8,409 bases of DNA from Thiotrichaceae bacterium (GTDB lineage: Bacteria; Pseudomonadota; Gammaproteobacteria; Thiotrichales; Thiotrichaceae): assembly GCA_026992705.1 (NCBI GenBank), contig JALWYT010000050.1:1-8409 (forward strand). Reading direction: 5' to 3'. The notes below the pieces were generated by a model. That model did not search any database and was not told the origin of the DNA. It saw only the letters and a program-made list of their open reading frames with translations. Shown one piece after another: positions 1-6,226 of this stretch. Both the position numbers and the translations under genes were made by a program. Each line of letters starts with the position of its first letter. The stretch's first letter is position 1.

Positions 1-145
1 GGCTCAGTGTATCGTTGAAGAAGCGGGCGGTTTATTAACCACTTTAGATTTACAGCCTATGCGATACAATACCAAAGATGACTTGCTTAACCCGTATTTT
101 CTTGTTTTTGGGGATAAAAGCATCGATTGGTCACAGTATTTATAA
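1..145 (+). CDS. cysQ: 3' end of CysQ-like 3'(2'),5'-bisphosphate nucleotidase (partial)
   Basis: The frame that begins at base 2 is open for 47 codons and stops with TAA at 143-145. The tail contains AQCIVEEAGG, LDLQPMRYNTKDDLLNP and YFLVFGD, which is the C-terminal pattern of CysQ (inositol-monophosphatase superfamily). That enzyme hydrolyses 3'-phosphoadenosine 5'-phosphate, a by-product of sulfate assimilation, to AMP in a Mg-dependent reaction. The metal-binding motifs lie outside the window, so only the last fifth or so of the protein is visible. The 67-80 bp gap to hemF shows no clear terminator, so the two could be cotranscribed. The CysQ call rests on the tail alone; another member of the superfamily is possible. 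Confidence 0.75.
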   Translation, partial: AQCIVEEAGGLLTTLDLQPMRYNTKDDLLNPYFLVFGDKSIDWSQYL

Positions 146-212
146 TCAACTGTAGTAACTACTCCACTTACCGTATTTTCCACTTATTAGACGGAGTAGC
201 TACCCCTATAGA

Positions 213-1142
213 ATGGATAAAACAATGTCTCAACCTAATATTCAAGCTGTTAAAGATTACCTACTTCAACTACAAGATACTATTTGCCAACAACTCGAAG
301 TAGAGGACGGCAAAGCCACATTCCTAGAAGAAACATGGGATAGACAGGAAGGTGGTGGTGGTCGCTCTCGGGTTATGGCAGATGGAGCGGTTTTTGAACA
401 AGGTGGAGTCAATTTCTCGCATGTATTCGGCGATAATATGCCTGCCTCAGCAACTGCACATCGCCCCGAATTGGCAGGACGAAGCTTTCAAGCCTTAGGT
501 GTATCGCTGGTTATTCACCCTCATAATCCTTATGTTCCCACCTCTCATGCCAATGTGCGATTTTTTATTGCAGAAAAAGAAGGAACTGATCCTATTTGGT
601 GGTTCGGTGGAGGTTTTGATTTAACACCCTATTATGGTGATGATGAAGATTGCATTGCATGGCATCAAAAAGCCAAAGCGGCTTGTGATCCTTTTGGTGA
701 AGAGGTGTATGACGAATATAAAAAATGGTGTGATGATTATTTTTACCTAAAGCACCGCAATGAACCTCGTGGTATTGGCGGATTATTCTTTGATGATCTT
801 AATCAATGGGGGTTTGAAAAGAGTTTTGCATTTATGCAAAGCGTAGGTAATGCCTATATCGAAGCCTACTGCCCTATTGTCAATAAGCACAAAAACGACG
901 AATACGGTGAACGTCAACGTGATTTCCAACTCTACCGCCGTGGTCGCTATGTTGAATTTAACCTAGTCTATGATCGAGGCACATTATTTGGACTGCAATC
1001 AGGCGGACGTACTGAATCTATCCTTATGTCATTACCACCTTTAGTAAAATGGCGATATAACTGGCAGCCCGAAGCAGGCAGCGAAGAAGCAAAGCTTTAT
1101 AGCGATTATTTGCGTGCTAGGGACTGGGTGAATGGTGGATAA
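213..1142 (+). CDS. hemF: Oxygen-dependent coproporphyrinogen III oxidase HemF
   Basis: HemF is a cytoplasmic haem-synthesis enzyme that uses O2 to decarboxylate two propionate side chains of coproporphyrinogen III, giving protoporphyrinogen IX. The 309 residues carry the family hallmarks: EGGGGRSRV near 46-54, NFSHV at 67-71, ATAHRPELAGR at 80-90, HPHNPYVPTSHANVRFF at 102-118, WWFGGGFDLTP at 129-139, KWCDDYFYLKHRNE at 171-184 and GRTESILMSLPP near the end. The four histidines corresponding to the E. coli metal ligands His96, 106, 145 and 175 are present as H102, H112, H151 and H181. The start is uncertain. ATG 213 gives the longest frame, but ATG 225 (MSQPNIQAVK) matches the usual family length better and has a weak GGA 7 bases upstream; a GGAG at 193-196 is far from both. 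The gene looks intact and ends inside an inverted repeat. Confidence 0.96.
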   Translation: MDKTMSQPNIQAVKDYLLQLQDTICQQLEVEDGKATFLEETWDRQEGGGGRSRVMADGAVFEQGGVNFSHVFGDNMPASATAHRPELAGRSFQALGVSLVIHPHNPYVPTSHANVRFFIAEKEGTDPIWWFGGGFDLTPYYGDDEDCIAWHQKAKAACDPFGEEVYDEYKKWCDDYFYLKHRNEPRGIGGLFFDDLNQWGFEKSFAFMQSVGNAYIEAYCPIVNKHKNDEYGERQRDFQLYRRGRYVEFNLVYDRGTLFGLQSGGRTESILMSLPPLVKWRYNWQPEAGSEEAKLYSDYLRARDWVNGG

Positions 1143-1197
1143 TTATATTATTTGGTTAGGAAATGATATCTCCTAACCTGGAGTCGTATAATTATCC
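1137..1197. terminator. Nested inverted repeats between convergent genes, possible bidirectional terminator
   Basis: Two perfect inverted repeats are nested. The outer arms are GGATAATTAT (1137-1146) and ATAATTATCC (1188-1197); the inner arms are GGTTAGGA (1154-1161) and TCCTAACC (1171-1178) around a 9-base loop. The hemF stop codon lies in the left outer arm. The position between hemF (+) and the small leftward gene suits a shared terminator. There is no clean T run after the inner stem on either strand, so a protein-binding site or an RNA-stabilising structure is also possible. Confidence 0.45.
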
Positions 1198-1214
1198 TTG
1201 TTTAATTATGTATT

Positions 1215-1355
1215 TTATTTACTGTCTTCAAAAGTATCAGATTTTGGTGCCTTTTTTGAAAGACTGGTTAGCTTCCAATATACAAAACCTAACATGCTAA
1301 ATATAAAAATAAGAGTAAACGCAGACAGTACAATGATTTGTGTTTCAAGTCCCAT
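1215..1355 (-). CDS. Small single-pass membrane protein, 46 aa, function unknown
   Basis: A 46-codon frame runs from ATG at 1355 to TAA at 1215-1217. A good ribosome site, GGAG at 1366-1363, sits 7 bases before the ATG. The protein starts MGLETQ, has a hydrophobic stretch at about residues 7-27 (IIVLSAFTLIFIFSMLGFVY) and ends in a polar tail with KLTSLSKKAPKSD, so a single membrane helix with a cytoplasmic basic C-terminus is predicted by the positive-inside rule. I do not recognise a family. It lies 85 bp downstream of typA in the same direction and could be expressed by read-through from it; a TAATAT in the gap is a weak possible -10. A weaker open frame on the opposite strand (TTG start at 1198) is best read as its shadow. 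The evidence for it being real is the ribosome site plus the clean hydrophobic profile. Confidence 0.6.
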   Translation of the reverse strand: MGLETQIIVLSAFTLIFIFSMLGFVYWKLTSLSKKAPKSDTFEDSK

Positions 1356-1364
1356 AATAATACT

Positions 1365-1388
1365 CCATGAAAATAATTAATTTCATGG
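1365..1388 (-). promoter_or_regulatory. Hairpin overlapping the ribosome site of the 46-aa gene
   Basis: CCATGAAA and TTTCATGG form a perfect 8-bp inverted repeat with an 8-base AT loop. Read on the minus strand, the second arm ends with the first two G bases of the GGAG ribosome site of the small membrane protein, so the folded RNA would partly hide it. This may control translation. It could also be a chance palindrome in AT-rich DNA. Confidence 0.35.
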
Positions 1389-1429
1389 CTAATATTATGG
1401 TTTTCTATGCAATAAGATATTGTTATAAA

Positions 1430-1452
1430 TCAAAAAGTATTTAGCTTTTTGA
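1430..1452 (-). terminator. Weak hairpin at the typA stop codon
   Basis: TCAAAAAG (1430-1437) and CTTTTTGA (1445-1452) form an 8-bp inverted repeat with the typA stop codon in the 7-base loop. The stem is nearly all A-T and no good T run follows on the minus strand, so termination after typA is probably inefficient at best. Read-through into the small membrane protein gene is plausible. Confidence 0.25.
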
Positions 1453-3267
1453 CTTTTTTAATCTCGCTCGTTTACGCTCGTTTTCAGTCAATAGTTTTTT
1501 GCGAATACGAATACTCTCAGGTGTCACTTCCACTAATTCATCATCATCAATAAATTCAAGAGCTTGTTCAAGCGTCATGCGGATTGGCTTGGTTAGAATT
1601 AGGTTTTCATCCGTTCCTGCCGCTCGGATATTGGTTAATTGCTTGGCTTTAAGCGGGTTGACGACCATATCGTCATCACGGCTATTCATGCCGATAATCA
1701 TGCCTTCATACACTTCATCGCCATGCCCAATAAACAACTTCCCGCGATCCTGCAAATTAAATAGTGCATAAGCCAAAGCCTTGCCTTGCACTTTTGAAAT
1801 CAACACGCCTTTGCTGCGTTGACCAATATTGCCCTCTTGATAAGGACCATAAGAATCAAAGCTATGATAAAGTAGCCCCGTCCCCGAAGTTGCGGTCATA
1901 AATTCTGTTTGGAAGCCAATTAAGCCCCGCGATGGAATGGTATAATCCAAACGCACACGCCCTTTGCCATCAGGTTCCATATTGATAAGACGAGCACGGC
2001 GTGTACCCAGCTTTTCCATAACCGTGCCTTGGCTTTCTTCCTCAACATCTACCGTCATGTGTTCATATGGCTCATGCTTTGTGCCATCTTCATCAACGCG
2101 GATAATCACTTCAGGACGCGATACCGCCAGCTCGTAGCCTTCACGACGCATATTTTCAATCAAAATCCCCAAATGTAATTCACCACGACCTGATACGCGG
2201 AATTTATCGGGATCATCGGTAGGCTCAACTCGCAAAGCAACATTGTGCAATAACTCCTGCTCAAGACGCTCTTGAAGGTTTCGTGAGGTTACGAATTTGC
2301 CTTCTTGCCCAGCAAAAGGTGAAGTATTGACTTGGAAGGTCATGGTCACAGTTGGCTCATCAACCGTCAATGGCGGCAAAGCTTCAACATGATCAGGGTC
2401 GCAAACCGTATCGGAAATATATAGCTCATTCATCCCCGTGAATGTCACAATATCCCCAGCCTGAGCTTCCTCAACTTCCACGCGTTCCAAACCATGAAAA
2501 CCAAGAATTTGCAGAATACGCCCAGAGCGAATATTGCCGTGTCGATCAATTACTTTAACGGCTGACTTTGCCTTAATTTTACCCTGCTTAATGCGACCGA
2601 TACCGATCAGCCCCACATAAGAATTGTAATCCAATGAACTGACTTGTAATTGAAAAGGAGCATCAGGATCAACATCAGGTGGGCTAACATGATCAATAAT
2701 TGCTTGGAATAGGGGGGTCATGTCTCCACCGCTCACATTTTCATCCAGCCCAGCGTACCCCTCTAATGCCGAGGCATAAACAACAGGGAAATCCAATTGT
2801 TCATCGGTTGCCCCTAATTTATCAAATAATTCAAATACTTGATCAACTACCCAATCAGGGCGAGAACCTGGGCGATCAATCTTATTCACCACCACAATCG
2901 GCTTAAAACCCATATCAAAGGCTTTTTGCGTTACAAAACGCGTCTGCGGCATTGGACCATCAACCGCATCAACAATCAATAATACTGAATCCACCATTGA
3001 CAAGACACGTTCAACTTCACCCCCAAAGTCCGCGTGACCCGGTGTATCCACAATATTAATCCGATAATCATCCCAGGTAATCGCCGTATTCTTAGATAAA
3101 ATCGTAATGCCACGCTCCTGCTCCAACTCATTCGAGTCCATCATTCGTTCAGAAACATTAGCACGCTCCCCCAATGTACCTGATTGCTCTAGCAATTTAT
3201 CAACTAAGGTCGTCTTTCCATGATCAACGTGGGCAATAATGGCAATATTTCTTAAATTCTCAATCAC
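1441..3267 (-). CDS. typA: Ribosome-binding GTPase TypA/BipA
   Basis: TypA (BipA) is a translational GTPase of the EF-G/LepA class. It binds 70S ribosomes, assists large-subunit assembly and matters for growth in cold and under stress. The protein has 608 residues against about 607 in E. coli. The GTPase domain has the P-loop AHVDHGKT at 12-19, the switch-I ERGITI at 51-56, DTPGH at 74-78 and NKID at 128-131. The beta-barrel domain and the EF-G-like domains III and V follow, with VSGRGELHLGILIENMRREG in the middle and SRGLIGFQTEF before the TypA-specific C-terminal domain, which ends in a basic tail (RKRARLKKSKS). The start is GTG at 3267 (MIENLRNIAIIAHVD); no upstream in-frame ATG exists and the N-terminus fits the family. 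A TATAAT box lies about 34 bp upstream. No lesion is seen. Confidence 0.98.
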   Translation of the reverse strand: MIENLRNIAIIAHVDHGKTTLVDKLLEQSGTLGERANVSERMMDSNELEQERGITILSKNTAITWDDYRINIVDTPGHADFGGEVERVLSMVDSVLLIVDAVDGPMPQTRFVTQKAFDMGFKPIVVVNKIDRPGSRPDWVVDQVFELFDKLGATDEQLDFPVVYASALEGYAGLDENVSGGDMTPLFQAIIDHVSPPDVDPDAPFQLQVSSLDYNSYVGLIGIGRIKQGKIKAKSAVKVIDRHGNIRSGRILQILGFHGLERVEVEEAQAGDIVTFTGMNELYISDTVCDPDHVEALPPLTVDEPTVTMTFQVNTSPFAGQEGKFVTSRNLQERLEQELLHNVALRVEPTDDPDKFRVSGRGELHLGILIENMRREGYELAVSRPEVIIRVDEDGTKHEPYEHMTVDVEEESQGTVMEKLGTRRARLINMEPDGKGRVRLDYTIPSRGLIGFQTEFMTATSGTGLLYHSFDSYGPYQEGNIGQRSKGVLISKVQGKALAYALFNLQDRGKLFIGHGDEVYEGMIIGMNSRDDDMVVNPLKAKQLTNIRAAGTDENLILTKPIRMTLEQALEFIDDDELVEVTPESIRIRKKLLTENERKRARLKKSKS

Positions 3268-3300
3268 AACGCTATACTCAAGTATTTTTGCAAAGGGGCG

Positions 3301-3306
3301 ATTATA
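3301..3306 (-). promoter_or_regulatory. Probable typA promoter, -10 box
   Basis: On the minus strand the gap before typA contains a perfect TATAAT, preceded by CGG. The hexamer 17 bp upstream (CTAGCT, over the stop of the preceding gene) is a poor -35. Transcription would start near 3294, about 27 bases before the GTG. This suggests typA is expressed independently of the 561-codon gene upstream. Confidence 0.55.
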
Positions 3307-3321
3307 CCGAGTATTCGGGTT

Positions 3322-5007
3322 TTAGCTAGGAGAATTAAACAAGCAAAAATCTTCCCTTTTAGTTACCACAGGATACAATCGCCCACTCACCGCAACCTTC
3401 ATCACTACAATACTGCGATTATGCTCCTTGCCATAACTTACATGGATTGGCAAATCATCCCCGTAAAAATACAGGCGATCAAACGGTGTATTCTCAACAA
3501 TCCATTGGGCGACTTCTAACATACTTTCATCTGGAACGATAAAATCACAGGCAGCTCCTAAGCGTTTGCAGATGGGATTACCGCGTGTATTGAGTTCGTG
3601 GCTTGCGTGTTGGTCTAAATTAGGTGCAATTCGGGCAGGGATTTGTTTGGCAAGTTCCTGTGAGCAAAAACCGTAAGTCAGCTCAATGCCACCAAAATAA
3701 TCCATAACAGGATCAATAATATTAACCGCAAGCTTGACCAAAGCATTGTAGCTCTCAAGCTGCTTTGGCAGATTAGCCAGTCCTGTTTTGGCTTGTGTTT
3801 CGCCGCATTCAATAAAATCGCGGAAACGGTGATATTTACCGCAAGGGTCGTCCAGATTGGGTAATCGGCTGGAGGATTTTAACTCAAAGCCATCCACTTC
3901 AAGCCACAATTTGTAAAGCTGATCATCAAAATCATCAGCAGGCATTCCGTAGCCTGATAAATCCAGACTTTCAATAGATGCTAATGCCTTATCAAAAGCC
4001 ACTTGTTGATCGTAATGAGGGAAGTCTTGATTAATAAAACGAGATTTTAGATACAGATAAGGCGGGGTAAACTCATCGCCATAGCTATAAAATTCTAATC
4101 GCTGATCAAACAAGCGAATCTTAATCCGCTCAACCATGCGGGGTAGTGCTTGATCTTCAAAATCATCGTAGATCATTAAGGATAATTTGCCTGTTAGAGA
4201 ATGGATTTTAACCAAATCAACAGAGGTAATATCACCGTATAACTGTGTCGCACAGGCGATATAAACACGCAATACAGGCGATAAATAGGAAACTAAGGAA
4301 GTATGTAGCGTTAAAGCAGCTTCTTCATCTAAATAGCCATAACCATCCGCAAAGGCTTGCTGGCAGGCAGCATAAATATTTTCAGAGTTTCCAGCGGAGA
4401 ATAATAGCTTTTTCCCTTCCTCCTGTGCTCCTTTATAAGTGTTGAAAAAGGCTTTTACATCACGTTGCAAGCCCTCTGGCAATTTACGGTAGATGCGTTT
4501 TTGCTCAAATAATCGCATAGCAAAATACACCCGCAAATCATCTTGCCTCGCATCAAACGCAAGCTTCAATGCTTCATCACCATGATAACGCTGCAAAAAG
4601 TTCAAACCACGTTTCCATGTGGTGAAAATCTCTATAATCTGCTCACTTTCAGAAAATTCAGACTCAAGAGGCGGGCGAGCCAAAGCTAACCAGCACTGCC
4701 ATAAAGCATCGAGTACGGCTTGATGTTGCTCATAAAAAGCCTTCTGTTTTTCAGCTTGCGTAGGTTTTGGAATACGGCTAGAGAGGCGATTAACGCTACG
4801 ATGCCGATAACGCTGCTCAAGAAAAGACTGCTCAGTGTCTTTATTCTTAAAAACAAAAAACACACCTGGAGCAACTGCCACAGGCTCTTCATACTGAGAA
4901 AGCCACTGACGCAGATTAGTCGGCAATAAAGCCATTGCATCACTGCTGAAATAAAGGGTTTGGGCTATTTTTTTGCCGAAGTTGATTTGTCTTATATCTG
5001 CTAACAA
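3322..5007 (-). CDS. DNA-phosphorothioation-associated 'putative methyltransferase'-like protein lacking the methyltransferase domain
   Basis: The 561-residue protein matches my recollection of the family annotated as DNA phosphorothioation-associated putative methyltransferase. Landmarks are VAVAPGVFFVFK (43-54), FLEQRYRHR (62-70), LQRDVKAFFNTYKGA (180-194), LLFSAGNSENIYAAC (201-215), SPVLRVYIACATQLYGDIT (243-261), LVKIHSLTGKLSLMIYDDFE (265-284) and YLYLKSRFINQDFPHYDQQ (317-335). In full-length members a SAM-binding domain precedes the APGVFFVFK region. Here only some 40 residues precede it and no glycine-rich SAM motif is seen. Residues 430-527 (FGGIELTYGF, LGAACDF, PIHVSYG) vaguely recall a peptidase M15-like fold, with Lys where the first zinc histidine would be. 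The start is a TTG with a poor ribosome site; the next in-frame ATG is residue 25 (4935), which would cut the FGKKIAQTLYFS segment. It lies 19 bp after the nucleotidyltransferase gene and is probably cotranscribed. No in-frame stop breaks it. Confidence 0.7.
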   Translation of the reverse strand: MLADIRQINFGKKIAQTLYFSSDAMALLPTNLRQWLSQYEEPVAVAPGVFFVFKNKDTEQSFLEQRYRHRSVNRLSSRIPKPTQAEKQKAFYEQHQAVLDALWQCWLALARPPLESEFSESEQIIEIFTTWKRGLNFLQRYHGDEALKLAFDARQDDLRVYFAMRLFEQKRIYRKLPEGLQRDVKAFFNTYKGAQEEGKKLLFSAGNSENIYAACQQAFADGYGYLDEEAALTLHTSLVSYLSPVLRVYIACATQLYGDITSVDLVKIHSLTGKLSLMIYDDFEDQALPRMVERIKIRLFDQRLEFYSYGDEFTPPYLYLKSRFINQDFPHYDQQVAFDKALASIESLDLSGYGMPADDFDDQLYKLWLEVDGFELKSSSRLPNLDDPCGKYHRFRDFIECGETQAKTGLANLPKQLESYNALVKLAVNIIDPVMDYFGGIELTYGFCSQELAKQIPARIAPNLDQHASHELNTRGNPICKRLGAACDFIVPDESMLEVAQWIVENTPFDRLYFYGDDLPIHVSYGKEHNRSIVVMKVAVSGRLYPVVTKREDFCLFNSPS

Positions 5008-5026
5008 AGTGTGCTTTTTAGGTGGG

Positions 5027-5470
5027 TTAATATTTTTTTAATGTTCTAAGGTCTTCAATATCTTTAGAGCGTCTACTTGCTCGTTTATTAGCTATGAAGT
5101 CCTCTAAACTAATTACATGAACTAACAATTCATCATGCCTGACATCAAGACGTTTTTTATAACAGTCCGAAAAATTAACACCATCAGGTTGTGTTAGTAA
5201 ATCAATACGTAATGGAGGATAATCAAGCTGAATAATATTGCCTAGCTTAGTAAAATCAGTTACAGCAAGGTCTAATTCACCAAAGCCAAACTCACTTAAT
5301 ACGACAAGCACTCGCTTTGCATTATCTTTTTCTGGTTTTATCCAGAGGTCTATATCCCCTGTATAACGTGGATATCCATGAATACCTAATGCATATCCAC
5401 CAATTAATAAATACTCAACCTCATGTTTGTTGAGTAATTCGATAAACTCTCTGAAATCTTTGTGGAACAT
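5027..5470 (-). CDS. Nucleotidyltransferase-fold protein (DUF6036/AbiEii-like)
   Basis: The 147-residue protein has the minimal nucleotidyltransferase pattern: GG at 24-25 in LIGGYALGIHG, the acidic pair in TGDIDLW (D39, D41) and a third acid in RIDLLT (D90). The C-terminal FIANKRASRRSKDIEDL (125-141) is common in stand-alone proteins of this group. Relatives occur as parts of toxin-antitoxin-like or accessory operons and could transfer nucleotides to RNA or protein; the substrate here is unknown. The active-site acids are all present, so it may be active. The ATG at 5470 lies inside the upstream small gene, giving a 50-bp overlap in another frame. This suggests translational coupling and a fixed expression ratio. 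A broken relative lies at 6650-6756. No HEPN-domain partner of the MNT/HEPN type is visible. Confidence 0.8.
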   Translation of the reverse strand: MFHKDFREFIELLNKHEVEYLLIGGYALGIHGYPRYTGDIDLWIKPEKDNAKRVLVVLSEFGFGELDLAVTDFTKLGNIIQLDYPPLRIDLLTQPDGVNFSDCYKKRLDVRHDELLVHVISLEDFIANKRASRRSKDIEDLRTLKKY

Positions 5471-5621
5471 TTTTTTGATAGCTCATATAAGATTCACGCA
5501 ACATTTCAATTGCATCAATACGTTCTGAAATACTACGGCTTTGCCAATAGTCCAAATCAGATGGTTGTTCTTTATTTGTTGTAACACAAGTCACTTTTCT
5601 GACCATTTGTAGTTTTGACAT
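5421..5621 (-). CDS. Small partner protein of the nucleotidyltransferase, 66 aa
   Basis: This small protein carries LDYWQSRSISERIDAIEMLR and ends FQRVYRITQQT. Proteins with a 'DYW-SR---ER--A-E-LR ... RLQRVYR' pattern commonly precede nucleotidyltransferases like the next gene, and are probably their partner or antitoxin-like subunit; the biochemical role is not established to my knowledge. The ATG at 5621 has AGGA 10 bases upstream and is used here. ATG 5606 (MVRKVT) is an alternative that fits the family N-terminus, and it is the only matching ATG kept in the damaged second copy. The gene starts 12 bp after the preceding UPF0175 gene and overlaps the nucleotidyltransferase gene by 50 bp. The second copy at 6725-6892 is identical at 49 of 55 aligned residues. 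Confidence 0.75.
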   Translation of the reverse strand: MSKLQMVRKVTCVTTNKEQPSDLDYWQSRSISERIDAIEMLRESYMSYQKNVPQRFQRVYRITQQT

Positions 5622-5633
5622 TTTGTGTATTTC

Positions 5634-5858
5634 CTATGATCTTATATCGTCAAGAACAGACTCATCATCAATTAGAAACCCTCTACTAAAATACTCCTCT
5701 AAACGGTGAAGAAATGCATCAAAACTGAGGTTGGCTAGAGATGCAGCCTTCGAAAAGCTTACTTTTTTTGCATGATAAAGACGAGCAGCCATAAAAAATT
5801 CTGCTGAGTTATTACCAAGTGAATCGAGGATTTCGTCAAATTGTTGTTGATGTTGCAT
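5634..5858 (-). CDS. UPF0175 family antitoxin-like protein (second of the pair)
   Basis: The 74-residue protein has the UPF0175 pattern: FFMAARLYHAKKVSFSKAASLANLSFDAFLHRLEEY, in which a helix-turn-helix-like segment (residues about 33-50) follows a helical N-terminus, and an acidic C-terminus (LIDDESVLDDIRS) follows. UPF0175 proteins are known or predicted antitoxins of PIN-domain (DUF3368) ribonuclease toxins. No toxin follows: the next gene, 12 bp on, is the small partner of the nucleotidyltransferase. The ATG at 5858 has a strong ribosome site (AAAGGA, 5 bases upstream). It may now serve as a DNA-binding regulator of the operon or as an orphan antitoxin. It differs clearly from the first UPF0175 protein, so it is a diverged paralogue rather than a recent copy. 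Confidence 0.78.
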   Translation of the reverse strand: MQHQQQFDEILDSLGNNSAEFFMAARLYHAKKVSFSKAASLANLSFDAFLHRLEEYFSRGFLIDDESVLDDIRS

Positions 5859-5882
5859 AGGAGTCCTTTTGTAAAAATGATT

Positions 5883-5906
5883 TTAACCAGATATCACGAC
5901 AATCAT
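5883..5906 (-). pseudogene. Possible relic of a PIN (DUF3368) toxin start
   Basis: The stop of the first UPF0175 gene overlaps an ATG in the ATGA manner typical of antitoxin-toxin pairs. The frame reads M-I-V-V-I-S-G and then stops. DUF3368 PIN toxins, the usual partners of UPF0175, often begin MIVVSDTS. After four matching residues the similarity ends, as if the rest of the toxin was deleted. Seven codons are too few to be sure. Confidence 0.3.
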
Positions 5907-6190
5907 AGATCAAGTTTTTCCAGTGTATCTAAATTACGTTGTAACTCTGCTTCTATCTCATCATCATCGTAATTAAAAATACTAACTTTATACTGTCCAC
6001 ATTTTTCCAGAAACTCAACCCGTGACATTCCCGCAAGCTCTCTTGCCTTACTAGAGGAAATTTTCTCCAACTCAAACATTTTCAAAGCAGCCATAGGCAG
6101 TATTTGTTGATCTAATTCATTTTGTATTAAATGAGCTGTATCAGCGAAATGAGGGGGAGATTTTATTTGGAAATTTTGAACAACATTCAT
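5903..6190 (-). CDS. UPF0175 family antitoxin-like protein (first of the pair)
   Basis: The 95-residue protein starting MNVVQNFQIK carries the UPF0175 core ILPMAALKMFELEKISSSKA, then RELAGMSRVEFLEKCGQY, then FNYDDDEIEAELQRNL. That is the usual order of an antitoxin with a helix-turn-helix-like segment and an acidic tail that neutralises a PIN toxin. The frame is open upstream to 6274, but ATG 6190 has a good ribosome site (AAGGA, 7 bases before) and lies just after a TATAAT box, so this start is preferred. An intact PIN partner is missing; only a possible seven-codon relic overlaps the stop. The second UPF0175 gene begins 44 bp downstream. It is likely the first gene of an operon running through the nucleotidyltransferase and the 561-codon gene. 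Confidence 0.8.
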   Translation of the reverse strand: MNVVQNFQIKSPPHFADTAHLIQNELDQQILPMAALKMFELEKISSSKARELAGMSRVEFLEKCGQYKVSIFNYDDDEIEAELQRNLDTLEKLDL

Positions 6191-6220
6191 AGCTCTATCC
6201 TTGTTAAAAAGCTTAGAGTC

Positions 6221-6226
6221 ATTATA
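6221..6226 (-). promoter_or_regulatory. Probable promoter of the UPF0175-nucleotidyltransferase operon
   Basis: A perfect TATAAT on the minus strand lies about 30 bp upstream of the UPF0175 start at 6190. It is conserved in the damaged second copy (7155-7160), together with the following AAGCTTTTTAACAAGGATAG leader. The -35 is not obvious (CATCTC at 17-bp spacing). Conservation between the copies is the main support. Confidence 0.55.

Noticed and set aside
1198..1380. A rightward open frame of 60 codons from a TTG
   Set aside because: It has no ribosome site and a composition like noncoding DNA. The opposite strand has a better gene with a clear GGAG and membrane helix.
1499..2906. Rightward open frames inside typA
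   Set aside because: They lie opposite a well conserved gene, lack ribosome sites and resemble no protein; they are by-products of typA codon use.
4245..4943. Additional open frames on both strands inside the 561-codon gene
   Set aside because: They lie within or opposite a longer coding frame with family landmarks, and show no plausible start signals.
5081..6095. The two copy-B deletions having almost the same length (about 355 bp)
   Set aside because: The joints have no shared motif that I can see, and one breakpoint is ambiguous by a base or two; this is probably coincidence.
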